The notes under the pieces were generated by a model, which worked only from the letters and a program-made list of their open reading frames with translations, made no database searches and had not been told where the DNA came from. Of a stretch of 64,000 nt of DNA, positions 38,126-48,000 are shown one piece after another (position 1 is the first letter of the stretch; each line of letters begins with the position of its first letter). The position numbers were made by a program, and so were the translations under genes. Origin of the DNA: Leucaena leucocephala (lineage: Eukaryota > Streptophyta > Magnoliopsida > Fabales > Fabaceae); assembly GCA_037074615.1 (NCBI GenBank), contig CM073515.1, forward strand, positions 18,995,001 to 19,059,000. Reading direction: 5' to 3'.

Positions 38126-41100
38126 CTATACCAATAATTCAGGGTACTTTTCTCTCATCTTTTCTTCTGTTTCCCATGTAGCTTCTTGCTCAGTCAAACC
38201 TTTCCAGATCACTTTAACTAAAGGAATCTGCTTATTCCGCAACTGTTTGACTTTTTTATCAGCAATTCGCACCGGTCCAACCTCATAGGTCAAGTCATCT
38301 CGCAGTGTAACCTCATCTTGCCCTATCACATGAGATGGATCTGGAATATACTTCTTTAATTGGGAAACATGGAACACATCATGTATCTGGCTGAGATTCG
38401 GAGGAAGAGCTAACTTGTAGGCTACTGCTCCTATCTTTGAGAGAATCTGGAATGGCCCGATGTATCTTGGATGCAACTTCTTCACCTTAATTGATCGTCC
38501 GGCTCCTGTGGTTGGAGTTAACTTAAGGAATACATGTTCTCCTTCTTCAAATTCCAACGGCTTCCTTCTAACATCTGCATAGCTCTTCTGTCTACTTTGA
38601 GCTGTCAACAATCGTTTTCTAATTACCGCAACTTGTTCTGCAGTTTGATCCACTATATCCGGACCAAGCATTCTTCTCTCGCTCAACTCTAGCCAGCATA
38701 AGGGGGATCTACATTTTCGTCCATAGAGTGCTTCAAAAGGTGCCATCTGTAAACTGACCTGATAACCATTGTTATATGCAAACTCTATAAGGGGTAAATG
38801 GATATCCCATCTGCCTTTGAAATCTAGGACACATGCTCTCAGCATATCCTCTAAAGTCTGTATTGTTCTTTCAGATTGACCATCTGTCTGAGGATGATAA
38901 GCTGTACTGAATCTGAGAGTAGTGCCCATTTTTTCCTGTAGAGCCCTCCAGAAATTTGAAGTAAATCGTGGATCTCTATCAGACACAATGCTGCTTGGGA
39001 TACCATGGAGCCTAACGATTTCCTTTATATACAGCTTTGCCAGCTTTTCTAGAGAATCTTTCTTATTGATTGCCAGGAAATGTGCTGACTTTGTCAGTCG
39101 ATCGATTACTACCCAAACCGCATCATGTCTACTTGGTGTCAAGGGTAGTCCTTCCATAAAGTCCATGGCAATCCCATCCCATTTCCACTCAGGAATATCT
39201 AAAGGCTGCAACGTTCCTGCTGGTTTTTGATGTTCAACTTTCACTTTCTGGCAGGTTAAGCACTTAGATACGTAAGCTACAACATCTTTCTTCAGTCCAG
39301 GCCACCAGAATAATCTTTTAACATCATGGTACATTTTGGTCATACCTGGATGTACCGTATATCGGCTTTTATGTGCTTCCTCCAGAATTCTTTCCCTTAA
39401 TCCCCGAACATTTGGGATATAGGGTTTTCCCCTAAACTGTAGCAATCCGTCTGGGGACATCTCAAAATTCCTTGTCTTCCCTTTCTCCAGCTTGTCTTTG
39501 AATATTGCTACGAGCTTATCCTGTTCTTGAGCCTCTTTGATCTCATCTTCTATGCAAGTTCTAACATGAACTCCTCCAAAAGGATTCTCCGTCAGTTGCA
39601 TTTGATATAGAGGGCTCCAGTCGCGCATATCTTCTATCAGTTCCAATTCCTTGATCATCATGTATGCAACCTGCACCACCTTTCTACTCAGGGCATCAGC
39701 TACCACATTGGCTTTTCCTGGATGGTATTTAATCTGGAAGTCATAATCTTTTAACAATTCCATCCATCGCCGCTGCCTCATGTTCAGCTCTTTCTGATCC
39801 TGCAGATACTTCAGGCTTTTGTGGTCGCAAAACAACTCTATCGTTGCTCCGTATAAATAGTGCCTCCATATCTTCAGGGCATAGACCACCGCCGCAAGCT
39901 CCAGATCATGAGTGGGATAATTCACTTCATGTGGCTTTAACTGCCGAGAGGCGTAGGCTACTACTCGACCTTGCTGCATAAGCACACATCCCAGGCCCTG
40001 CTTGCTAGCATCAGTGTAGATTACATAAGTCTGAGTTGGGTCTGGAATAATCAACACGGGAGTAGTCGTTAATCTCTGCTTCAACTGCTGGAAGCTAGCC
40101 TCGCACTTCTCATCCCACTTAAACTGCTGATTCTTTCTGGTCAGCTTAGTAAGTGGTAAGGCAATTCGAGAAAAGTCTTGAATGAATCATCTGTAGTACC
40201 CTGCTAGGCCGAGAAAACTTCTAATCTCTGTCACTGTCCTTGGCTGTTCCCAGCTCAAAACTGCTTCAACTTTGCTAGGATCTACAGCTACCCCGTCTCG
40301 GGATATGACATGACCGAGAAATTTGACTTCTGAAAGCCAAAACTCGCACTTACTCAGCTTAGCATAGAGCTTCTTCTCTTTAAGGATACCAAGAAGAATC
40401 CTCAAATGCCTTTCATGCTCCTCTGGAGATTTGGAGTACACCAGAATATCATCAATAAAGACCACAACGAACTGATCTAGATAAGGCCTGAAAATCCGGT
40501 TCATATAGTCCATGAAAATAGCAGGTGCATTGGTTAGTCCAAAAGGCATCACCAAAAATTCAAAATGTCCGTAGCGCGTTCTGAACGCCGTCTTTGGAAC
40601 ATCATCTGGCTTGACCCTTAATTGATGGTAGCCAGATCTCAAGTCAATCTTGGAGAATAAGCTCGCTCCTACCAATTGATCTAGCAGGTCATCAATTCTG
40701 GGAAGAGGATACTTGTTCTTAACTGTAAGCTTATTTAATTCCCTGTAGTCAATGCACAGCCTTAAGCTACCATCTTTCTTCTTGACGAACAGTACTGGAG
40801 CACCCCATGGTGATACACTGGGTCGTATAAAACCTTTCTCCAATAGCTCCTCAATTTGCTTCTTCAGTTCCATCATTTCGTTGGGAGCCATCCTGTATGG
40901 GGCTTTTGATACTGGTCCAGCTCCAGGTACAATGTTGATCGCAAACTCCACTTCATGCTCCGAAGGCAATCCCTGAATCTCCTTTGGAAAGACTTCAGGA
41001 AATTCATTGACTACAGGAACCTCCTCGATGCCTTCCTCCACTTCTGTTTGAACAGAAAAGAATACCACATATCCCTGACATCCTTTCCGTAGACATTTTT

Positions 41101-41506
41101 CTGCCTGAGCCTCTGTCACGAAGTTCAGTTGTACTTCTAAGCTCCGATCAGTGATCTTTGGACCAAGAACTAGGGTCTTGTTTCTGCAGTCCAACATCAC
41201 ATTATTGGAGGATAACCAATTTAAACCGAGTATGACTTCAATCTCCTGGAAAGGCATACAGATCAGGTCTAGGGTGGTACTACAGTGCTCATAACGCACC
41301 ACACTATTTAGACAGGCATCAGATGTGATCACCCTAGCGTTGGTGGGGGTTTTCACCTGTATATCATAACATAACTTGCTTATCAGAAGGCCTAGGCATT
41401 TAGCACATTCATAAGATATAAAGGAATGACTTGCACCCGAATCAAATAGGGCAGTCACAACATGATCATTGAGATGGATTGTACCTTGGATCATCTCAGA
41501 TGATCG
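38126..41506 (-). pseudogene. pol: T1 pol: protease, RT, RNase H, integrase, chromodomain-like tail; one internal stop
   Basis: Polyprotein with protease (DSGAS, Asp near 41443), reverse transcriptase (FVVVFIDDILVYS; catalytic DD near 40450), RNase H (acidic residues in YTDAS, LELAA, CDHKS and ADALS), integrase zinc finger (two His and KCLTCQ), and catalytic core with D308, D369 and E405 counted from 40084. The last two are 35 residues apart, as in the D,D35E family. Then comes a GPY-type segment (PRYIGPFQIL) and a C-terminal chromodomain-like stretch (IPLVKVIWKG, EATWETEE) thought in this family to guide insertion into heterochromatin. Everything is in the gag frame. A TGA at 40187-40189 replaces a conserved Arg after AGYYR in the RT/connection region, consistent with CGA to TGA. 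No frameshift. Stop at 38126-38128. Otherwise the motifs are intact. Confidence 0.95.
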
Positions 41507-42685
41507 CTAAGCATCCTCTCTAGTGAGTGCAAACACTCGTCCCGCCGTCCTTGGCCTTGGATCAGTTATAGCTTGAGGACATTCTCTGGAAAAATGTCCG
41601 GGCTTTCCGCAGGTGTAGCATACATTCTAGCCCATCAAACATGGTCTGTCACCATGATTCTTTCCATACTTTTCACATACTGGGGCCTTCGGATCCCTGT
41701 TATTGGATCTTCCGCGAAAATTTCCCTTATTAGGCCTCTTGGTCTGCCACGGGCGCTTTCTTTTCTTATAGCCGCTCCCACTGGCCGCTTCTTGATTCCG
41801 TCCGTCCTTATCAGGAGTCGCTTGATCTTTACTCCCAGATCTGGACAGCATTCTATGATTCATGCTGTTCTCAATGATTCGACATGCTTCCACAGCCTTA
41901 TTGAACTGGCTGTATTGTTGGGGAGTTAACTTCTCCTTTAACATAGAATTCAGCCCTCGAATCATTCTTTCTGTCATCCAGCGTTCGTCATCCACTTGGC
42001 GTAGGTAAGTTGAATATTGAGATAGCCGGATGAACTTGGCCAAATATTCATCAAAAGCTTCTTTTTCTCCTTGCCTTAGCACAAGGAATTCAGCCTCCCT
42101 TTTATCTCTGACAGATTGAGGGAAATATTTCTCATAAAATTGCTCAAGAAATACTTCCCAGGTAACTGGAATATCTCTTGCTTGGAGAAGTAATTCTGTA
42201 TTCTTCCACCATCTATCCGCATCCTTTTCCAATTGATAGATGGCCATTTGGGCCTTGGTTTCAGTCAGGCAGTCGAGGACCTTAAAGATCTTCTCTAATC
42301 TGCTGACCCAATTTTCTGCTACATGTACTTCAAATGTTCCTTCGAATATGGGAGGATTGTGTTTGCAAAATCGCACCATCCATTGTTGGATGCCAACTGC
42401 CTCCTCCCTTGATTCAACCCTTCTCTGGGGCTGTTCTGCCTGTTGTGGTACTTCTTCAGGTTCTCTACTAGTTGCTCCTGAAGGCTCTGGCGGTCTTAAA
42501 TTATTTACAGCTGCTGCTACTGCCGCGGCTATGGCAGCATCTCTGTCTTGTTCATTTCGTGCTTGAGCAGCTCTCATTTCTTCTATCATCTTTTGTTGCT
42601 GTTCTAATCGTTCTAGAATCATTTGATTAAGGTTTCCAGCCTCTCGGGGTTCCTCAGCTAGAATAGTTCTCCTTGTTCGTACCAT
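41507..42685 (-). pseudogene. gag: T1 gag with zinc knuckle; premature UAG before the knuckle
   Basis: Start chosen at ATG 42685 (MVRTRRTILAEE), which has an AAAATGG context and typical gag spacing; an in-frame ATG at 42745 lies upstream. N-terminal coiled, Gln/Glu/Ala-rich segment (about residues 20-75), then a retrotransposon gag capsid-like domain (WVSRLEKIFKVLDCL through FDEYLAKFIRLSQY), a basic linker (KKRKRPWQTKRPNKGNFRGR), and the knuckle CYTCGKPGHFSREC at 41579-41620. A TAG at 41627-41629 sits just before the knuckle where T2 has CAG (Gln), so it is a lesion. The frame then continues to a second TAG at 41507-41509 at the gag/pol boundary, shared with T2. Confidence 0.92.
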
Positions 42686-42694
42686 TTTGTTATA

Positions 42695-42712
42695 CTTAAA
42701 AACAGAAGGAAA
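42695..42712 (-). promoter_or_regulatory. Candidate 3' splice site just upstream of T1 gag
   Basis: Minus strand TTTCCTTCTGTTTTTAAG, a pyrimidine-rich tract ending in AG, 9 nt before the gag ATG at 42685. Use of this site would skip ORF0 and the upstream ATG at 42745. Prediction from sequence only. Confidence 0.4.
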
Positions 42713-42784
42713 TACAATAAATTTCATTTCACACATAATATACATACAGAATATATGTACATATCACAGTACCATTCTAGTCTT

Positions 42785-43489
42785 TTATACTCTAATTTTC
42801 TTAAACTTTATTCTAATGTATTCTTCTACTAGGTAGATCCAGTCGGATATGGTACAATATGATTCTCTATCAAAATACTGGTCCAACTCCGATCTCCAGG
42901 TAGGAGTCTTCGGCAATACGTCATTCATAATTTCTAGCCAAAACCCCATGGTTAACACATTTGAATCCCAGGCTTGATATATGGCTTTCACCCTTGTGAT
43001 AAACTCCTGGTAGACCGAATAATCTTGATCTATGTTTTCGAACAGGGTCTGCCTCAACTCGTATAGTTGTCGGGCTAATGCTACCGAGCTCTCAAGTTGC
43101 TCTCTACTCAGGTTCCTCCCTGGGACCATTCTTACGATTAAACCTCCCAAATACATTTCTACCAGAGTCACTTCGGGCCTACTGGAACCTGGCGCATTAC
43201 TCTGAACACGTACTTGGCTGGACCCTGAACTGTCTGTTATATTCAAGGGTACCGCACATATGGAAATGGCAGGAATAGGGCCTTCTGTTATCATCACTTC
43301 CTGATCATCAATTGGAAAGTTTGATCCTATCGAGGAACTATCCTCCTCAGAATCACCAGCTACTGGAGGTGTCCAGAGGTCAGAATCATTGCTTACTATC
43401 TCTTCTTCTGAACTATCTGAACTAGAGACCTCTGGTCTTAATTCCCATTGGTTTACCGTAGTTTCAGACCCAAATCTATGTCTAGCCAT
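42785..43489 (-). CDS. ORF0: unrecognised 234-aa open frame between priming site and gag of T1
   Basis: An uninterrupted sense-strand frame from ATG 43489 (MARHRFGSE) to TAA at 42785-42787, about 100 bp before gag and in the same frame as gag-pol. I recognise no domain. The first 60 residues are acidic and serine-rich (SSSDSSEEE, then GDSEEDSSS). The middle is hydrophobic/proline-containing with no clear membrane helix. The last 120 residues look helical and charged (REQLESSVALARQLYELRQ, YLVEEYIRIKFKKIRV). Chromoviruses of this lineage normally go from priming site to gag with no such ORF. A stop-free run of this length, in an element whose gag-pol already has three stops, argues mildly for constraint or for recent activity. 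The ATG lies 2 nt downstream of a good splice acceptor-like sequence. It could still be a chance frame. Confidence 0.5.
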   Translation of the reverse strand: MARHRFGSETTVNQWELRPEVSSSDSSEEEIVSNDSDLWTPPVAGDSEEDSSSIGSNFPIDDQEVMITEGPIPAISICAVPLNITDSSGSSQVRVQSNAPGSSRPEVTLVEMYLGGLIVRMVPGRNLSREQLESSVALARQLYELRQTLFENIDQDYSVYQEFITRVKAIYQAWDSNVLTMGFWLEIMNDVLPKTPTWRSELDQYFDRESYCTISDWIYLVEEYIRIKFKKIRV

Positions 43490-43490
43490 C

Positions 43491-43500
43491 CTGCAAACAC
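43491..43500 (-). promoter_or_regulatory. Candidate 3' splice site just upstream of ORF0
   Basis: Minus strand GTGTTTGCAG, directly followed by GATGGCTAGA with the ORF0 ATG. A CACTAAG branch-like motif lies just upstream. The N1 leader has GTTTCTTAG before ATATGGCTAGA at about 48875, and the N leader at about 23970 (minus) has TGTTTCTCAG, so the element recurs in diverged copies. Confidence 0.4.
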
Positions 43501-43586
43501 TACTTAGTGTCAATTATGACGGCTTTATCATGGTATATCTTTCTATAAATCATCTATTCAGAGCATTTCTTAAGCCAGAATCCTTT

Positions 43587-43598
43587 GCTCTGATACCA
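43587..43598 (-). promoter_or_regulatory. T1 primer-binding site for initiator-Met tRNA
   Basis: TGGTATCAGAGC on the minus strand, complementary to the 3' end of plant initiator methionine tRNA, three bases after the 5' LTR terminus. This is the minus-strand DNA primer site and fixes the element's orientation. Confidence 0.92.
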
Positions 43599-44778
43599 AA
43601 ATGTCACATCCTTATATTTATACATCTTAGGGACCATTCAGTAGCACTTAAACCACTTTCAGGGTCATTGAAGTCTAAACACTTAATCTGGAATTTTATT
43701 CATATCGAGTACTGTTTACTGTGGCAAATTCCAGATGAGTGACCTGATTTTGAAAATTTATAACTAATTCTATAAAAATCGAAATGAAGTGGTTCAAATT
43801 GCTACATGAAGCTAACTTAAATATATTTCAGGGAAAAATCATTGGTTGACCAATCCTTGACAAATTTCACGTGGGTCAACGTTTCAATCTTACTGTTCAT
43901 CCAATGACTTTCTCCTGAATCCAGCATTCTGGTCCCAACTTTAACAATTTATATCTTTTCGTGTATACATCCAAATTAGACATTCTATATATAAAATTAA
44001 ATCTTAGTATGTCTACTTTTTACTCTAAAAATTTCGTACATTAATTCAATCATTTACTATTTTTAATGATTTATCAAACATGAATAGTTCTTCACGAGTT
44101 ACTGTTCACTGAGCCTATTTTCAGCATTTAGTCTTTACATACTCAAGCCTACAGCCAACACATATCAGTCATATAGGCTAGATAACAATTAATATCAAAT
44201 AATCAACTGTTATATATTAGTGCATGATTAACTCCCTCATATTTTATTACATCCTTTTCTGTCTAAAAACCGGCAGCATAACTGCTACAATTCTTCTTTA
44301 GAAAGTAACTGATGTTGTACCGATTCGGTAATTCCCTTATGCGAACTACCATTCTACGTAGTACCCAGGAAAGACTGGATGAACCTGCTGGGTCCACTCA
44401 CTTCCAGCCTCCTTAGACAGCACTACGTACACAGTACGTATCAGTTCCTTTCTTTGTTCCGTCTTCGTTGTCGGAATTTCGGCAGCCTACCGGCGTCTCT
44501 TAAGATTTCCTAATTTTATTTTGACAGAGCCTCCCCTGTAATGTTATGTTTGGGAATGAGATTCAAAAGAATCCCAGTAACAACAATCATAACAAAATAT
44601 GTAATGCAAAGTGACGGTGCTTGCTTGTGACTGTGTACAGATAAGTATGCTGCATGCTTCCATATTCAATAACATATGATCATAGCATTGGAATAGAGCT
44701 TCAAGCATAACATATAGGACAACAATCAACCAAACAAAACAACACATCACAAAGACATTACATAAGAGCTAGGATTAG

Positions 44779-44788
44779 TTATTACCTC
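44779..44788 (-). promoter_or_regulatory. Candidate 5' splice site in T1 5' LTR
   Basis: Minus strand GAG|GTAATAA (GT at 44785-44784), about 150 bp downstream of the TATA box. Aligned positions in N LTRs are stronger donors (GAG|GTAAGTAAG at 4120, 23074 and 28799 plus; 7486 and about 10370 minus), and T2 has CAAG|GTAATC at 14548 and about 52651. Position and GGTAA core are conserved across three families. Confidence 0.4.
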
Positions 44789-44928
44789 AAAAGCAGAGCT
44801 TCAGAACTTCCTTACTACTTCCAACTCCACCAGAACTTCCTTTCTTTCTTTCTTTCTCCTTCTCTCTCTTCTTTCTCTCTCTTTTCTTGCCAAAAACGTG
44901 GGATGCATAAAATGGGAGGGGAAGGGGG

Positions 44929-44936
44929 TATTTATA
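44929..44936 (-). promoter_or_regulatory. T1 LTR TATA box
   Basis: Minus strand TATAAATA in GCTATAAATACC, identical in the 3' LTR at 36574-36581. Matching boxes occur in T2 LTRs (14654-14661, 52755-52762 minus; 58854-58861 plus). It predicts a transcript start near 44900, giving a leader of over 1 kb before ORF0. Confidence 0.7.
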
Positions 44937-45041
44937 GCTTTAATGGATGGCATTCTTGTAATTTTGAAGCCATCTGAACATGCGGTCCTGGTTTTTCCTG
45001 GAATTTCCTATTTTCTTTAATTCTTTTTACTGCATCACCCT

Positions 45042-45075
45042 GGACACCTCATGGGACACCTCATAGGACACCTCA
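45042..45075 (-). promoter_or_regulatory. Three 12-bp direct repeats upstream of T1 TATA box
   Basis: GGACACCTCA at 45042, 45054 and 45066 (TGAGGTGTCC in element direction), about 110-140 bp upstream of the TATA box. The same array is at 36687-36720. Single or paired GAGGTGTCC boxes lie at the corresponding place in N LTRs (for example 10685-10732 and 28445-28500). The arrangement resembles an enhancer repeat; the binding factor is unknown. Confidence 0.6.
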
Positions 45076-48000
45076 CCACCCATATTCTTCATGTGATGAA
45101 ATTTGGAGGTTCTGGAAGCTTTCTGGTCCAATCTGGTACCGGCCCGGTCCATCGCCTCGAAAAACGTGCCGTTTTATAAATCTGATGTTTCTGAAGATCC
45201 TTTTTATGTCTACTGACCTCACATTTAGTACCTAGACCCTTTATATCATTAAATTTTTAATACTGGGTCCAGACTCAATTGCAGATCCCCTGCGAAATGA
45301 CCAAAATGCCCTTGGTGCCCTATCTTGTCCTATTTTAATCCCTAAGGGCAAAATCGTCATTTCACACCTTTCTGGACCCGGTCAAAGCTTATACTGGCTC
45401 TAGTCAACCTTATTTAGACATGTCTTGACCTCTGGGTCTGTCCAAAATGACCAGAATACCCTATATTCATCTGCTGCCCTTTTTGTACAACATAGGGGCA
45501 TTTTCGTAATTTCGCACTTTTCCGGGGTTCTGCTGGACACTGGCCCACCTATCAGTCCAAGAGTCTTATTGGGCCTCTAATGGCGCCATTTTCAGGCTTC
45601 CTGGGTCCATTACCTGTATGGCACGCATTACGAGGAATCTTCCTTTAACACAATTCATTGAATATTTTAACTATTATTTACCGAGTATATACCTTTTCCG
45701 GACACCGGCTCTTTTTCCCAGATATAGTGTCCTACTGTGTTCAGGCATCCTTGGGGGTTATAACGGTCATCTGACCGAAGTCATCCGATCGCATTCAGCC
45801 TCTTTAAAAATACCGATAAATCTCCTACCCGGATCCCCGGAGGCCTCACACTCCGTCTGGATTTTTTTATTTTGTGAATAACTTTTCCTACAGACCTCCT
45901 ATCGGTATCCTGTCAGTTTCCCGACATCCGCCCATAAAGGCGCATCATCCTGTATTTTCCCACTTATATCTGAAATCTAGGGTATCCGGTATAAAATTTT
46001 ATAACTTTTGGATGATCAGTCCATTTCTGGCTATCTGGAGTCTTCAAAAATTCCGGTATTAGGCTTGGTTACCCGGCGTCACCTGCCCTACCTTCTGGTA
46101 GAATATGGGACTGAAATGCTGTCGGGCGGTGCAAACCACTTCTGGCCTATTTTCTTTAATTATACTTTGGCCCCAGGGAACTTTTCCTTCTTTATAATTA
46201 AGTCCCTTAATTTGGCTAAAATTACACTTTAAGACCCCATATTTTTGTCTACTTTTCATTGCTAACTTCAAACTTTCCATAATTGCATTTAGGTCCCTTA
46301 ATTTCCTTTCTTTTGCAATTTAATCCTTTTCTTTACATAAAGGTACACATGTTTTTCTTGAAACAGAGCTCATATATTCCGTTTAATCTGTACATAGGAA
46401 CCAGTACAGAAAATTAAGGATATTACACCCAAACCCATGATATCAGTTCATCGGTCAAAGGGGCCAGTGTCCACAAAAAGTGCAAAATAACGAAAATACC
46501 CCTATGTTGTAAAATAATTAAATAATGAGTGAAGGGTAGTTTGGTCATTTGACTAGGGTTAGACAGTCTAGGAATATTATCTGGATTGTTTACCAGGGTT
46601 AGGAAATACTCTAGAAAGGTGTGAAAAGATAATAATGCCCCTAGAATTATTGAAGGAAATAAAGAGTAACTAAGGGCATTTTAGTAATTTGTAAAGGGAT
46701 GTTTCTTGGGAATTGAGCCATCAGAGTGCTTGAGCTTTATTAAAGGCCAAGATAGCATTCTAAGGGTCCAAAAACGTGTCCCAATGATTATGTTGGTTTA
46801 AGTTGCATTAAAATAGTAGTTTAGTACTTTTTTAATAAAGCATAGTTACACGGTTAGAGATAGAACTAGGGGAAAGTGATCAGATAGAGCTTTAGACTCA
46901 TTCATAACCATGAGATGGCATGAAAGGTGTCCTCATGGGACCCACAAGGTGCCACATGGCATGAGTCTAAGGAAAGAAGAAAGAGCTAAGGACACATGGC
47001 ATGATCTCGACCGTTCATTCAGGGACAGGACTATGGAATTCTCCAGAAACGCTAAGTTAGCTAGTGAGGTTTCCCAAGGGCCCTACCATTGCAACACCTA
47101 AGCATGTGAGGTTTCTATGGATGTTGTCATTTTGATGAGTCATCTAGGATGATGATATCATCATGATGATGTAAGCAAGGCTTCTTGAGAAAGCTAAGCG
47201 ATATGAGCCAAGAGCCAGAGCCAAGAAAGAAGAGAAAAGAAGAGAGAGAGAAAGAAAGAGAAAGAAAGGAAGGAAAAAGGAGGAGTTATGGCGGAGTTAG
47301 GAGCAATCCAAGAAGCTTAAGGACTTGGCAAGCTTAGAAATAAGGTAAGTAATTTATCCTAGTCCCTGCTCTAATAAATTAGAGGATTATTCTTATAAAT
47401 TAAAAAGTTAGAATATAGAGAATATCTCTCTTGATAAGGATAGATGTGGATATAAAGAAAGTTAAGGAATTGTCAGATTAAGGGTATTACCTCAAGTTAA
47501 GCTGAGTTAAGTAAAGTTATATTGGATAGGCTAATAATGAAGATATTATTACTCTATGTATAGGCTCTAACCTATGAAAAGAAAGAACCTTAGAGCAAAG
47601 TCTAAGAGATAGAGGAAAGGTTACACGTCAGGTAGTGAACTTACCTACTTGTATGCTTTTGTTGCTTGGATACTTTATGTGATGCTTACTTACTTTGATG
47701 ATGTGGAACATATATGATTAAGTAATGTTCTATTTCTTTTTATGCTATGGCCATATGTTATAAGTATGGGACATGAAAGCATATAAGTTATCATTATGCA
47801 AGCATGATCATTAAGTGAAAACATTGTGACATTAAGCATACAGCTGCATACATTGTATGGTTTTAATTTACTACTAAGATTTCTCCAGAAATCTCACCCT
47901 TTTCATATCAATCCAATCATAGCAGGTCTTCTCAAGATGGAGGAGATAAAGATGCATGAAGAAAAGTTAAGAATTATTTAGCATGATTGATATGTGATTA

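Larger units (their letters stand above)
43602..46427 (-). repeat. T1 5' LTR
   Basis: 2826 bp, same boundaries as the 3' LTR. In element direction U3 is about 1.5 kb, followed by the TATA box at 44929-44936, a CT-rich (GA on the sense strand) tract at 44838-44885, a donor-like site at 44784-44785 and a long R/U5. About 29 differences from the 3' LTR over 2826 bp (about 1 percent), roughly 22 of them transitions, counted by eye. Confidence 0.95.
35242..46432 (-). mobile_element. T1: near-complete Tekay/Del-like Ty3/gypsy chromovirus with target duplications
   Basis: An element of 11181 bp (35247-46427) flanked by CCCAA at 35242-35246 and 46428-46432. Element order on the minus strand: 5' LTR (43602-46427), priming site (43587-43598), ORF0 (42785-43489), gag, pol, polypurine tract (38073-38085), 3' LTR (35247-38072). 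Both LTRs are 2826 bp and differ at about 29 sites, mostly transitions, with no length change seen. Lineage is called from the integrase, the chromodomain-like tail, the initiator-Met priming site and the long LTRs. Three in-frame stops in gag-pol mean it is probably not autonomous as it stands, unless the gag-pol boundary stop is read through and the other two are recent. Confidence 0.93.

Noticed and set aside
38126..38200. Possible envelope-like gene downstream of T1 pol
   Set aside because: pol ends at 38126 and the polypurine tract begins about 40 bp further on, leaving no room for another gene.
38922..39230. 102-codon plus-strand frame opposite integrase
   Set aside because: Shadow of the integrase coding sequence; no independent support.
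42240..42566. 108-codon plus-strand frame opposite gag
   Set aside because: Shadow of the gag coding sequence on the other strand.
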